A stretch of 64,000 bases of DNA from an uncultured Burkholderiales bacterium (GCA_903870145.1 CAIQBO010000035.1:1-64000), one strand, 5' to 3'; shown: positions 38,157 to 48,373, counted from the first letter of the stretch. The notes: a model not told the origin generated them from the sequence alone. Translations and numbers: made by a program.

Positions 38157-39311
38157 TCAAACTCTGCCACCTAAGCGGTATAAAGGCTCAAGCAGCCATT
38201 GGTATATTTTCAACCTGTCCAACTCGATATCCGCCTCCACCAGCATGCCAAGCCCAATGGGCCAACGCTTGTCTTTGTATTGAAGGTGATCCGAGGGCAA
38301 ACTGACTCGCACGGTGAATACCGGCTCGGCTATCGGAATATGGTGGCTCAAGTCTTCTGCCGGTGAAGCGACTTTAGAGATTTCTTTGACCATACCGTAA
38401 TGTCTGCCGTAGTGTTGGTGTGGGTACGCTTGGTAACGCACAGAAACACGCTGACCTTTTTTGACAAAGCCGATGCCTTTGGAGGGCACGCGCAGCAAGA
38501 CTTCGGGCACCGAGTTGTGCGGCACCAGAGTGAACAGCGGCACCTCGGCCCGCACCACTTGGCCGATGGCCACTTCGATCTGCGTGACCATGCCATCTAC
38601 TGGGGCGATGACTTGTTGTTTTTTCATGGCGTATTCATTGATTTCTTGTTCATTGCGAACAAGCTCACGGCGCAGCTGGCTTTGCTGCGCAATCGAGCGC
38701 CACTTCAGCTGCTGCGTTTCTTGGATATGGCTTTCTTGCTCGCCCTTTAACTGGATCTGGTTGCGCTGCAGCGCCTGCAGACTCAGCTGCTGAAGCTGTG
38801 CTTCATTGTTTTTGTTTTCAAGCGCCTCCGTGGAGACAAAGCCTTGCGAATGCAGTTGCACTTGACGCAGGGCCTGGTGACTCAGTTCTGTTTGACGTAT
38901 TTGCATCAACCGAATTTCTTGGCCCAATGATGTCAGTGCCACTTCGAGTGCGCGTTGCTTGATCGCTGCACTTGTCAGCGCCGCCTTTTCTAGCGGCGAC
39001 AAAACCTCAATCTCGGCCAGCAGCATGGCTTTTTTTTGCTCGGCAAACCGCACTTGCTGCTGGTCCACACTTTGCTCTGCGCGGTAGCGCTCTGTGGATA
39101 TTTCAGCCACAGCTGTGCCTTTTTGGACAACCGAGCCTTCCTTGACCCTCAGGCCCACCAAGACGCCATATTGCGGCGCATGAATTTTAGCGATCGGGTG
39201 GTCGTTGACCACATAACCATCTGCACGCGTGATGCGCGGCATGTCTAAGCTGAGCAAAGCACCCACGCCGCCAACAAAGGCAAGCACCAGCGCCAAGGCG
39301 AGGTTTTGCAT
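38157..39311 (-). CDS. HlyD-family membrane fusion protein (secretion adaptor)
   Basis: A 384-residue periplasmic adaptor. One N-terminal membrane helix (about 3-22) is followed by a lipoyl half (HAPQYGVLVGLRVKEGSVVQKG), then a long coiled-coil region rich in Gln, Leu and Glu (about 75-235). The second lipoyl half (VIAPVDGMVTQIEVAIGQVV) and a beta-barrel end complete it. It would link the ABC exporter to a TolC-like outer-membrane channel, which is not in the window. The cytoplasmic stub normally found before the helix is missing. A separate 18-codon frame (39316-39372) that overlaps the preceding gene in an ATGA junction looks like that stub, in another frame. The stop overlaps the exporter start region. 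Confidence 0.9.
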   Translation of the reverse strand: MQNLALALVLAFVGGVGALLSLDMPRITRADGYVVNDHPIAKIHAPQYGVLVGLRVKEGSVVQKGTAVAEISTERYRAEQSVDQQQVRFAEQKKAMLLAEIEVLSPLEKAALTSAAIKQRALEVALTSLGQEIRLMQIRQTELSHQALRQVQLHSQGFVSTEALENKNNEAQLQQLSLQALQRNQIQLKGEQESHIQETQQLKWRSIAQQSQLRRELVRNEQEINEYAMKKQQVIAPVDGMVTQIEVAIGQVVRAEVPLFTLVPHNSVPEVLLRVPSKGIGFVKKGQRVSVRYQAYPHQHYGRHYGMVKEISKVASPAEDLSHHIPIAEPVFTVRVSLPSDHLQYKDKRWPIGLGMLVEADIELDRLKIYQWLLEPLYRLGGRV

Positions 39312-39315
39312 GTTC

Positions 39316-39372
39316 TCAAACCGGTGAAGCTTCTGGCAAAGGTGACGCGTCTTGTTCGTTGCTGATGCTCAT
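39316..39372 (-). CDS. 18-codon ORF, possibly the displaced N-terminus of the HlyD-like protein
   Basis: ATG at 39372 overlaps the stop of the upstream gene (ATGA) and opens an 18-codon frame (MSISNEQDASPLPEASPV) that ends in TGA 4 bases before the adaptor ATG. Its acidic, proline-rich content is like the short cytoplasmic stub of HlyD proteins. A one-base insertion at this junction would join the two frames. It may instead be a true coupling leader peptide. Confidence 0.45.
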   Translation of the reverse strand: MSISNEQDASPLPEASPV

Positions 39373-39965
39373 GTGCCGGGCAATTCGCACACGATGCCGC
39401 TATTTGACTTCTTGGCATATTTGCAAGGGATCATGCCAATGGGTTTTTCCGTGGGGTGCCCCGCAAATTGCCAACCTTGTTCTGTCTTTTTGAATCGGTA
39501 TGTGTCCCTTGCGATGCTAGGGCCCGTGTTTTTTCGGATCGGCTCAAAGTAATCGACTTGCACAATGATTTCCTCGTCTGTGACTTTCCAGCTGTGAACC
39601 CTTTTGACGGCGATACTTTCATTGGGCCGCAAATCGATCAGGTCTTGCACGCGTCTCAATTCGCTGTGCTGCGCGCTTGAACTGGCACTTGTTTTTCCGC
39701 TTTGGACCTTGGGGTTTGTTCTGGCCTCGTTGATGGTTGCAGCGATGCTGTTCATGGCTTGTGCAACGAGCGTTGTTTCTTGAGGCGTCAATAAACCATG
39801 CAGTTGAAATGCTCTTTTTTCATGTTGAAATTTTCCTTCAATTGAAATTAATACCCCATTGATCGTTTCGGTATGGGCTCTTGTGTGAGTTGCGATGAGG
39901 TTGCCAGCAAGTAGCGCAACAACACTGGCTGCAATTTGCACAATTTTGGATTTTTGGTTTTTCAT
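39369..39965 (-). CDS. Secreted protein of unknown function in the export cassette
   Basis: A 198-residue protein I do not recognise. It has a clear signal peptide (MKNQKSKIVQIAASVVALLAG, likely cut near THTRA) and so acts in the periplasm or outside. The middle is a helical, Ser/Gln-rich linker (about 85-100). The C-terminal part has strand-like segments (EEIIVQVDYFEPI, DTYRFKKTEQGWQFAG) reminiscent of NTF2-like small domains, and ends with two cysteines 10 residues apart (IPCKYA, GIVCEL) that could form a disulfide. It sits between the PLA2-like gene and the adaptor on the same strand. Possible jobs are an immunity protein, a chaperone or a second cargo. The local DNA is visibly AT-richer than the flanks. 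Confidence 0.7.
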   Translation of the reverse strand: MKNQKSKIVQIAASVVALLAGNLIATHTRAHTETINGVLISIEGKFQHEKRAFQLHGLLTPQETTLVAQAMNSIAATINEARTNPKVQSGKTSASSSAQHSELRRVQDLIDLRPNESIAVKRVHSWKVTDEEIIVQVDYFEPIRKNTGPSIARDTYRFKKTEQGWQFAGHPTEKPIGMIPCKYAKKSNSGIVCELPGT

Positions 39966-40015
39966 GATCACTTAGGGGTATTAATTTTTTCAATTGCTTG
40001 GGTTTACTTCTTCAT

Positions 40016-40390
40016 TCACTCACTGATCAAACACGACTGGGCTTGCGCGGCTTTGTAGGCTGAGCCGCCGCCTATTCGTACACCCAGGCTGTATACATTT
40101 GAAATCAAACCGCACACCAGTGCATTGCCGCCTTGCTCCGTACAGCTGCTTTGAATGTTGGTTCTAAACAGGTCATCTGCAAAACTTTGGCCAACGCCAC
40201 AGGTGGCGTAACTTGCGTCATGGCTGATGCATGCTTGTGTCAAATTGATTCCAAAAAAAACATCTGGGATGTAGGCGTCATTGGATGCAGACCCACAACC
40301 GCCCCCCAGGGGCGCGCTGTCATTGCGCACCCCATTGGAGACCCCGGAATCAAACCCAAAAAAACCACTTCGATTACTTATCAATTGCAT
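40016..40390 (-). CDS. Small phospholipase A2-like protein, likely exported cargo
   Basis: A 124-residue Cys-rich protein. The segment ACISHDASYATCG (54-65) matches the PLA2 active-site pattern C-x2-H-D-x2-Y-x2-C, with His57 as catalytic and Asp58 as calcium-binding residue; AxD in FADDLF (Asp72) fits the second catalytic acid. GGGCG (29-33) could be the calcium loop. Six cysteines suggest disulfides. There is no Sec signal peptide. The ATG at 40390 has a strong AAGGAG 7 bases upstream; the frame continues to 40426 ahead of it. It is the first gene of the cassette ending in the ABC exporter, so export by that system is likely. No RTX repeats and no convincing double-glycine leader are seen. 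Activity is inference. Confidence 0.7.
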   Translation of the reverse strand: MQLISNRSGFFGFDSGVSNGVRNDSAPLGGGCGSASNDAYIPDVFFGINLTQACISHDASYATCGVGQSFADDLFRTNIQSSCTEQGGNALVCGLISNVYSLGVRIGGGSAYKAAQAQSCLISE

Positions 40391-40529
40391 TTTAATCTCC
40401 TTTTTGAATACCAAAATAGTACTCAAGGGCTGATGCTATCGATCCTTCTCGGCAATCGGCTTGCAAAACCCTGCCAAGTCCTCTTTCATTTGCAAACCGC
40501 TATGATCTCGATCCCCTACCGAGTTCCTC

Positions 40530-40985
40530 ATGGCTGGCATCCACATCACAGACATTGAAGCGGCCATCAATTACTGGCGCGAGAAAAACCCATCGCCTGA
40601 CGGTGTGGCTTTGCCGCGCGAGTTGCGCGCGCTGGCACACGTGTATGGCTTGATGGTGTTTTACAAAGAAGACGAGGCCGACGAGTTCAGCTTGCCTTTG
40701 GCCGCAGCCCAGGCTTGGCAGACTTGGTACGCCAGCACGCCAGACACGCCATGCATCGCCATTTGCTCGACCAGCCAAGGCGACCCCACTTGCAAGGGGT
40801 GTGGTCGCTCGTTTGAAGAGGTTCAGTTGTGGACCGAAAAAAGCCCGGGTGAAAAGCGCGCTGTCTGGCGGCGCATCACGCTTGCGGGCAGCTCATGGCG
40901 CTTTAACAAATACGCCGAGCGTGCCGCGCAAGATAAAAGCCTGGCCCGCGCAGCAGCAGACGCGCAAGTGCCGCTGGGCTTTTAA
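40530..40985 (+). CDS. DUF3717/DUF1289 domain protein
   Basis: A 151-residue cytoplasmic protein of two small domains. Residues 1-45 (ITDIEAAINYWREKNPSPDG) match the DUF3717 pattern of Burkholderiales. Residues about 70-115 match DUF1289: TPCIAICSTSQ then CKGCGRSFEEVQLWTEKSPGEKR in outline, with cysteines that may bind a metal or Fe-S cluster. The C-terminal tail is basic. The function is unknown. It faces the PLA2-like cassette divergently, with a 139-base spacer that holds AT-rich sequence and no further gene. Confidence 0.85.
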   Translation: MAGIHITDIEAAINYWREKNPSPDGVALPRELRALAHVYGLMVFYKEDEADEFSLPLAAAQAWQTWYASTPDTPCIAICSTSQGDPTCKGCGRSFEEVQLWTEKSPGEKRAVWRRITLAGSSWRFNKYAERAAQDKSLARAAADAQVPLGF

Positions 40986-40989
40986 GCCC

Positions 40990-41550
40990 TTATTTCCAGC
41001 GCTGCACTTCAAGGTGCACGCTGTCCTTAGAATCGCTCAGCGTCAACGCCCCTTCTTGCACCGTGGCTTGCAGTTGCATGCTGCGCTGGGCCAACTGGCC
41101 CAAGGCTTGGCTGGCTTGGGTGGGCACGCGCCAGACTTGCAATTTGTCCATGCGCGTGAGTTTGTTTTCGATGCCCTTCCACCAAATTTCAGCCGCGTGA
41201 TTGAAGCAGTAAACCATCACGGCATCGGCCTTTTGGCAGGCTTTGTTCAAAGGCTTGTCTTCAGGTTGCCCGACCTCGACCCACAGGCGTGTGCGCCCGG
41301 TGTAGTCGCGCAAAGAAAAGTCCGGGTCATCGGGGTCGGACAGGCCCGCGCCAAAGGCCAATACGCCATCACCGTTGCAGGTGTTTTGCAGCTCAAACGC
41401 GTTGAGCGACATGGCCAGCAAGCGAATCATCATGCGTTCGTCGGTTTCGCTGGGGTGGCGCGCCAAGGTCAAGGCGTGGTCGGCGTAGTAGCTGTGGTCA
41501 ATATCGGCAATCGACAGGTTGACTTTGTAAATGGTGGATTTAAGCGCCAT
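40990..41550 (-). CDS. yaeQ: YaeQ family protein
   Basis: A 186-residue YaeQ homologue: MALKSTIYKVNLSIADID at the start, LARHPSETDERMMIRLLA in the middle and LWVEVGQPEDKPLNKAC further on. The fold is related to PD-(D/E)XK nucleases and YaeQ can suppress loss of RfaH in E. coli, but its real biochemical role is not established. It lies 2 bases downstream of purB on the same strand, so it is likely co-transcribed, and 4 bases from the convergent DUF1289 gene. Confidence 0.9.
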   Translation of the reverse strand: MALKSTIYKVNLSIADIDHSYYADHALTLARHPSETDERMMIRLLAMSLNAFELQNTCNGDGVLAFGAGLSDPDDPDFSLRDYTGRTRLWVEVGQPEDKPLNKACQKADAVMVYCFNHAAEIWWKGIENKLTRMDKLQVWRVPTQASQALGQLAQRSMQLQATVQEGALTLSDSKDSVHLEVQRWK

Positions 41551-41552
41551 CT

Positions 41553-43673
<2,121 letters not shown>

Positions 43674-43674
43674 A

Positions 43675-44160
43675 TCAGCGCATGGCGCGGCGCTTGAGCC
43701 AGCGCATCAAGCTGCCCAAGACAGGCAGTTTTTCATACAGCTCTTGCGCTGCATCCCAATAATCACGGTGCAAGGTGATCAAGCCTTGCGCGTTGAGCTG
43801 CAAGTAACTCGAGCCCTCGATGGTTTGCTCTGCGCGGGTGTCAAAGCGCTTCATATGAAAGCGAAACTCCCACATTAAAAAAATTTGTGCGCCGTCTACA
43901 ACTTGCCCGGTGATGACAAAGTGCGGCTCTCGCAGCGAAAGGTACATGTGGTGGAAAATTTTCTCAATCTCAGGCACGCCCGTCACATCGTTGAACGGGT
44001 CTTTGAAGCGCGCTTGGGGGCTGTAGTAGTTGGGCAACTGCGCCAGCGCAGCCGGCGTTAAGGTTTCAAAAAAGTCCACGATTCGCCGCGCTTTTTGGCG
44101 GTGCGCTTGGGTTTGCTGGGCCATCTCAGGCCTTGAGTCGCTCGGGGCTTGGGTCTGCAT
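43675..44160 (-). CDS. NTF2-like (SnoaL-type) protein of the lipid/redox operon
   Basis: A 161-residue protein with a SnoaL/NTF2-like core: RIVDFFETLTPAALAQLP, YYSPQARFKDPFNDVTG and VEIEKIFHHMY-like helices, then strands with EFRFHMKRF and GSSYLQL. Members of this family near cyclopropane synthase and FAD oxidoreductase genes are common in proteobacteria but have no proven activity. ATG 44160 has a strong GAGGAGG 5-11 bases upstream and begins 8 bases after the SDR stop; the frame extends to 44241 inside the SDR gene. It is the last gene of a six-gene run. Confidence 0.82.
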   Translation of the reverse strand: MQTQAPSDSRPEMAQQTQAHRQKARRIVDFFETLTPAALAQLPNYYSPQARFKDPFNDVTGVPEIEKIFHHMYLSLREPHFVITGQVVDGAQIFLMWEFRFHMKRFDTRAEQTIEGSSYLQLNAQGLITLHRDYWDAAQELYEKLPVLGSLMRWLKRRAMR

Positions 44161-44168
44161 GTGCCTCC

Positions 44169-45008
44169 TCAAAGTTGTGTCACGCGGCGCACCAGCGCAA
44201 AATAAATTCGGTGCGGCAGCATGCGCATGAGCATCAGCCACAACGTAAAGCGCTTGGGAAAATGAATTTCAAAAAGCCCTTGTGCCCAGCCTTGCAGCAT
44301 CTCTTTGGCGGCTTGCTCTTTGCTGATCAATGCGGGCATCTGAAATGTGTTTTGAGCGGTCAAGCCGGTGTCCACAAATCCTGGATGAACCACGCTGACC
44401 CCAATGCCGTGGTCTTTTAAATCCAGGTACAAGGTGTCGGCCAAGTTCGTGACGGCGGCCTTGGTGGGGCCATACGCCAAGCTTTTGGGCAAGCCGCGCC
44501 AGCCGGCCACACTGCTGACCAAGCTGATATGGCCATGGCCTTGCGCCAACATGTTGGGCAGCACGGCAGCCAGCACCCTGAGCAAGCCGCAATAGTTGAC
44601 ATCTTGGTGGCGCAGCATCTGTGCCAAATCAAAGGACGTGGCACATTGCGGGCTGTAGTGCCCCGCGCAGTAAACGATCAAATCGATGGGTCCGCCTGCA
44701 AGCACTTTGAGCGCAGCTGTTTGGACTTGCTGCGCATCCGTCACATCCATCGGGAAAAGTTCAACGCCAGCGCCAGCGCCGGGCAGGGCGCTGGCCTGTG
44801 CCCACGCGGTCAAATGGCCGAGGTCACGAGCCGACAGGAGCACCTGCGCGCCCGCTTTGTGCAGGGCCTGTGCACAGGCCAAGCCAATGCCACTGGAGGC
44901 CCCCACCAGCCACACGCGCTGCCCTTGCCAGTGCCGCATCGGCAGGTTCAGCTGCGCGCCCCATGAAGGCCTGAGACGGCTCGGTGCCACGGCGGTTTGA
45001 GCGCGCAT
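44169..45008 (-). CDS. Short-chain dehydrogenase/reductase
   Basis: A 279-residue NAD(P)-dependent SDR. The nucleotide-binding GASSGIGLACAQAL is near residue 37, the NAG-like motif is in YCAGHYSP, and the catalytic Ser is in SLVSSVAG. YGPTKAAV contains the Tyr-x3-Lys pair. The last 60 residues are hydrophobic/amphipathic (FTLWLMLMRMLPHRIYFALV), suggesting membrane association and a lipid or large hydrophobic substrate. The ATG at 45008 is 4 bases after the cfa stop; a start at the Met of MRHWQGQ, 23 codons later, is also possible. Confidence 0.87.
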   Translation of the reverse strand: MRAQTAVAPSRLRPSWGAQLNLPMRHWQGQRVWLVGASSGIGLACAQALHKAGAQVLLSARDLGHLTAWAQASALPGAGAGVELFPMDVTDAQQVQTAALKVLAGGPIDLIVYCAGHYSPQCATSFDLAQMLRHQDVNYCGLLRVLAAVLPNMLAQGHGHISLVSSVAGWRGLPKSLAYGPTKAAVTNLADTLYLDLKDHGIGVSVVHPGFVDTGLTAQNTFQMPALISKEQAAKEMLQGWAQGLFEIHFPKRFTLWLMLMRMLPHRIYFALVRRVTQL

Positions 45009-45012
45009 CACG

Positions 45013-46233
45013 TCAAGCTCGCTTGCGCAAAGTGAACTGCACCACGTCGGTGTTGTTCTCATCAAATGCAGCTTCGCAATAGGCCAAATAAAACTCCCAC
45101 ATGCGAACGAATTTTTCATCAAAGCCCAGCTTGGACAGCGGTCCTGTTTGCGCCATGAAGTCGTGTCGCCAGCGCCTGAGGGTCTCGGCGTAGTCGTGGC
45201 CAAACTTCAACTCGTCAACCACTTCAAGGCCTGCTGCGTGGGCTTGCTTTCTAAACTCACTGGGGCTTGGCAGGCAACCGCCCGGGAAAATATATTGTTG
45301 TATGAAGTCGCTGGACTTCACATAGCGCTCAAACAAGGCGTCGTCAATCACGATGCTTTGAATGCAGGCGTATCCGCCTGATTTGAGCAAGCGGGCGATG
45401 GTTTGAAAATAGGTCGGCCAATACGCTTGCCCCACGGCCTCGATCATTTCGATCGAGCACACCGCGTCATAGGGGCCGTCTTGAATGTCGCGGTAGTCTT
45501 GCAAGCGCAACTGCGTTTGCTCGGCCGTGCCGCACCACCTCATGCGCGCTTGCGCGTAAGCCAGTTGTTCTGTTGACAATGTGACACCGGTGACGTGGGC
45601 GCCAAACTCTTGCGCGCCAACTTCGGCCAGTGCACCCCAGCCGCATCCAATTTCAAGCAGGCGCTGGCCGGGCTGAATTTGAGACATGCGCAAGGCCCGC
45701 CGAACTTTGGCCGTCTGCGCTTGGGCCATGGGCTGGGTGGGGTCCGCCTCAAACCAAGCGGACGAATAGTTCATGCTGCTGTCCAACCAAAGCTCATAAA
45801 AGGCGTTGCCCAAATCGTAGTGGGCTTGAATGTTTTTGCGGCTGTTGCTGCGGTGGTTGCGGTTGAGCAGATGGCGCAAGCGGTAGGCTAACCGCCCCCA
45901 CCATGATCCATAAATTAAATTTTCTACCGCGCGCCGGTTTTGAATCAAGACGCGCAGCAAATCTGTCAGCGATGGTGTGGTCCAATCGCCAGCGATGTAG
46001 GTTTGAGCCAAGCCGATGTCACCCGACTTGAGCGCTGCCCCCAGCACGTTCCAGTTACGCAAAGTGATGGCGGCATGCGGCACAGACGCATTGCCAAATA
46101 TTTTCACACTGCGGTCAGGAAATTGAACTGTCAATGTGCCGTGCTCCAGTTTTTCAAGCATGCTTAGAACGCGCCGTGCAGCCAAGGGTGGGTTGCCGGT
46201 TTGGGACAGCAGATGGGGGGAGGTTGTCGTCAT
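45013..46233 (-). CDS. cfa: Cyclopropane-fatty-acyl-phospholipid synthase family methyltransferase
   Basis: A 406-residue SAM-dependent enzyme that methylenates unsaturated acyl chains of membrane phospholipids; relatives in this gene setting may instead start furan fatty acid synthesis. The SAM site is LLEIGCGWGALAEV. Upstream YDLGNAFYELWLDSSMNYSSAWFE and downstream SIEMIEAVGQAYWPTYF and QYIFPGGCLPSPSE are CFA-synthase signatures. It overlaps the DUF1365 gene in an ATGA junction. Products of the neighbours suggest coordinated modification of membrane lipid, perhaps under oxidative stress. Confidence 0.92.
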   Translation of the reverse strand: MTTTSPHLLSQTGNPPLAARRVLSMLEKLEHGTLTVQFPDRSVKIFGNASVPHAAITLRNWNVLGAALKSGDIGLAQTYIAGDWTTPSLTDLLRVLIQNRRAVENLIYGSWWGRLAYRLRHLLNRNHRSNSRKNIQAHYDLGNAFYELWLDSSMNYSSAWFEADPTQPMAQAQTAKVRRALRMSQIQPGQRLLEIGCGWGALAEVGAQEFGAHVTGVTLSTEQLAYAQARMRWCGTAEQTQLRLQDYRDIQDGPYDAVCSIEMIEAVGQAYWPTYFQTIARLLKSGGYACIQSIVIDDALFERYVKSSDFIQQYIFPGGCLPSPSEFRKQAHAAGLEVVDELKFGHDYAETLRRWRHDFMAQTGPLSKLGFDEKFVRMWEFYLAYCEAAFDENNTDVVQFTLRKRA

Positions 46234-47060
46234 GGGCGTGTCAAGGTTGAGTGGTGCGCCGCTTTATCAATGGCGCGCGTGACGAAAAATTCTGGTGCAG
46301 CAGGTTGTGCCCAAAAGGGCACTCGCTTGAGCCACAGTTGCAAGGCCTGCCAATGAATGCGCAGCATCACAGCGGCCGTGAAAAAAGGATAGCGCCAAAA
46401 GGTTTTTCGAATTTCACGCGCGCTTGCGGGGTGCAGGCAACCACTCATGCTGGTGTGGATCAAGGGGCCTTGCGCATCGCCGTATTCAATGCGTGCCACC
46501 ATGCGCTCTTGGCCATTTGCACCGCTGCGCATGAACCTGAAGTTGTAGTGGCCTGCAACCTCACAAAAGGGCGATACATGAAATGCTTTGGGCGCTTGCA
46601 TGGTGTGACCGTAACGCGCCTGTGGCAAGACATAGCAGTGCCGCTGGCCAAAGGTGTTGTGCACCTCGGCCACAATGGCCGACAAGCTGCCATCAGCGCG
46701 GTGGCAATACCAAAAGCTCACCGGTTTGAAGCTGTATCCCCAAACGCGTGGATACGTTTGCAGCCAAATTTCACCCCCCGCGTCATGGATGTTTTGTGCT
46801 GCGAGCAAGTCCTCCATCCAGGCCAGCGCGCCGCCGGCATCCGGGCCGCGGCCGTCGCCGTGGTCGGCGTCAAAGAAAGACAAGCATCCTGCTCGGTTCA
46901 CTGCCAATGTGCTGGCGCCTTCGCTCTTTAAACGGCGCATCGGAATCAGCAAAAAATAAGCCGAATAGGCAAACGCATGGCGCGTGGGGCGCAAGCGCAT
47001 GTGCCTGACCACGCCATGCCCCATGCAGATGCCTGCTGTGCTCATCTCTGCTGGCTTCAT
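46230..47060 (-). CDS. DUF1365 family protein
   Basis: A 276-residue DUF1365 protein. Landmarks are GHGVVRHMRLRPTRHAFAY near the start, LQTYPRVWGYSFKPVSFWYCH in the middle and FHVSPFCEVAGHYNF. It nearly always stands between an FAD-dependent oxidoreductase and a cyclopropane synthase, as here, with ATGA overlaps on both sides. The activity is not established; a role in fatty-acyl modification is inferred from the company it keeps. Confidence 0.9.
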   Translation of the reverse strand: MKPAEMSTAGICMGHGVVRHMRLRPTRHAFAYSAYFLLIPMRRLKSEGASTLAVNRAGCLSFFDADHGDGRGPDAGGALAWMEDLLAAQNIHDAGGEIWLQTYPRVWGYSFKPVSFWYCHRADGSLSAIVAEVHNTFGQRHCYVLPQARYGHTMQAPKAFHVSPFCEVAGHYNFRFMRSGANGQERMVARIEYGDAQGPLIHTSMSGCLHPASAREIRKTFWRYPFFTAAVMLRIHWQALQLWLKRVPFWAQPAAPEFFVTRAIDKAAHHSTLTRP

Positions 47061-48373
47061 GTGTGGACTTGCAGCAAGAGTTCTCTGGCCACCGACAAGC
47101 CGGCCTTGAGGCCGTCTTCGTGAAAACCGTAGCCCATCCAGGCTCCGGCAAACCAGGTGTGGTTGCGCCCTTGAATTTGGTGCATGTTGTTTTGCGCATC
47201 CAGGGCTGCCAGGTCAAACACGGGGTGCGCGTAGTCATACGCGCCTAAGATTTTGTCTGCAGCTATCGGGATGATGGGGTTCAACGAAACCACTACCGCT
47301 TGCTCAAAGGGCAGGGCTTGCAAGCGGTTGAGCAAGTAGTGCAAACACACGCGCGCACCTTCTTGGTTGGCATGGGCTGCGCGCTCGTAATTCCACGCCG
47401 CCCAAGCTTTTCGCCGCTTGGGCAACACGGACTCGTCGGTGTGCAAGACCGCGCGGTTGGCTTGGTAGCGAATGGCGCTCAAAATCTGTTTTTCATTTTC
47501 ACTGGCATCTCTGAGCATGGCCAAGGATTGATCGGAGTGCGTGCACAGCACCACTTCGTCAAAACGCTCGGCATGGTCATCGCTGACCACGCGCACGCCT
47601 TGCGCATCCCGCTCGATCAGCCGCACTGGCGTGTTCAAGCGCTTGTCAGCAATGGGGGCAACAATTTTTTGCACATAGTTTTGCGCCCCGCCCACGACCG
47701 TGTGCCACTTTGGCCGGTTGCTCACTTGGATCAAGCCGTGGTTATGGCAAAACCGAATCATGCTGGCCACGGGAAATTGCAGCATTTGATCTGTCGGGCA
47801 ACTCCAAATGCAGGCCATCATGGGCAAAAAATACCAGTCGCAAAAGGCTTGGCTGAAATGGTGCCGCTTTAAAAATTCCGCAAGCGTTTGACGCATCTCG
47901 CGTTCTTGTTTCTGCTGTGCGATGCGCGTGCACAAAACATTAAAGCGCAGCAAGTCGGCCAGCATTTTGAGAAAGCGCGGGCGCAGCAAGTTCTTTCTTT
48001 GCGCAAACACGCTGTCCAAACTGCTGCCACTCCACTCCAAGGCCTCGCCCCCCCAAGCCCCTGGCACTTGAACAGAAAAAGACATCTCAGAGGCACGGGT
48101 GGGCACACCCAATTGCGCCAGAAGATTGATCAAGTTGGGATAGGTGCGTTCATTGAATACCAAGAACCCCGTGTCTACGCCGTAGCTTCGCGGGCCTTGC
48201 GCAGTGGGCAAGGTGATGTTGACGGTGTTGGTGTGCCCACCAAAATAACTGCCGGCTTCAAACAAGGTGATATCGGCCTGCCCCTGCAAACTGTGCGCCA
48301 CGGACAGGCCGGAAATGCCCGATCCGACGATGGCTATTTTTTTGTATTGCAGCGTCATGTGCGCCGCCTTCAC
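47057..48373 (-). CDS. FAD-dependent amine-oxidase-fold oxidoreductase
   Basis: A 438-residue flavoprotein with an N-terminal dinucleotide fold, KIAIVGSGISGLSVAHSL, and the following Glu in LFEAGSYFGGHT (FAD ribose). It ends with the family C-terminal motif NHTWFAGAWMGYGFHEDGLKAG. Homologues in cfa/DUF1365 operons are annotated as NAD/FAD-binding or amine oxidase proteins and probably act on membrane lipid tails. GTG 48373 overlaps the gpx stop (GTGA); ATG 48358 is the alternative and gives MTLQYKKIAIVG directly. Confidence 0.9.
   Translation of the reverse strand: MKAAHMTLQYKKIAIVGSGISGLSVAHSLQGQADITLFEAGSYFGGHTNTVNITLPTAQGPRSYGVDTGFLVFNERTYPNLINLLAQLGVPTRASEMSFSVQVPGAWGGEALEWSGSSLDSVFAQRKNLLRPRFLKMLADLLRFNVLCTRIAQQKQEREMRQTLAEFLKRHHFSQAFCDWYFLPMMACIWSCPTDQMLQFPVASMIRFCHNHGLIQVSNRPKWHTVVGGAQNYVQKIVAPIADKRLNTPVRLIERDAQGVRVVSDDHAERFDEVVLCTHSDQSLAMLRDASENEKQILSAIRYQANRAVLHTDESVLPKRRKAWAAWNYERAAHANQEGARVCLHYLLNRLQALPFEQAVVVSLNPIIPIAADKILGAYDYAHPVFDLAALDAQNNMHQIQGRNHTWFAGAWMGYGFHEDGLKAGLSVARELLLQVHT

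Noticed and set aside
40298..40390. Double-glycine export leader in the PLA2-like protein
   Set aside because: A GGG is present near residue 30, but the conserved Leu/Ser/Glu/Leu pattern before the glycines is missing, and the exporter peptidase is dead. GGCG fits a calcium loop better.
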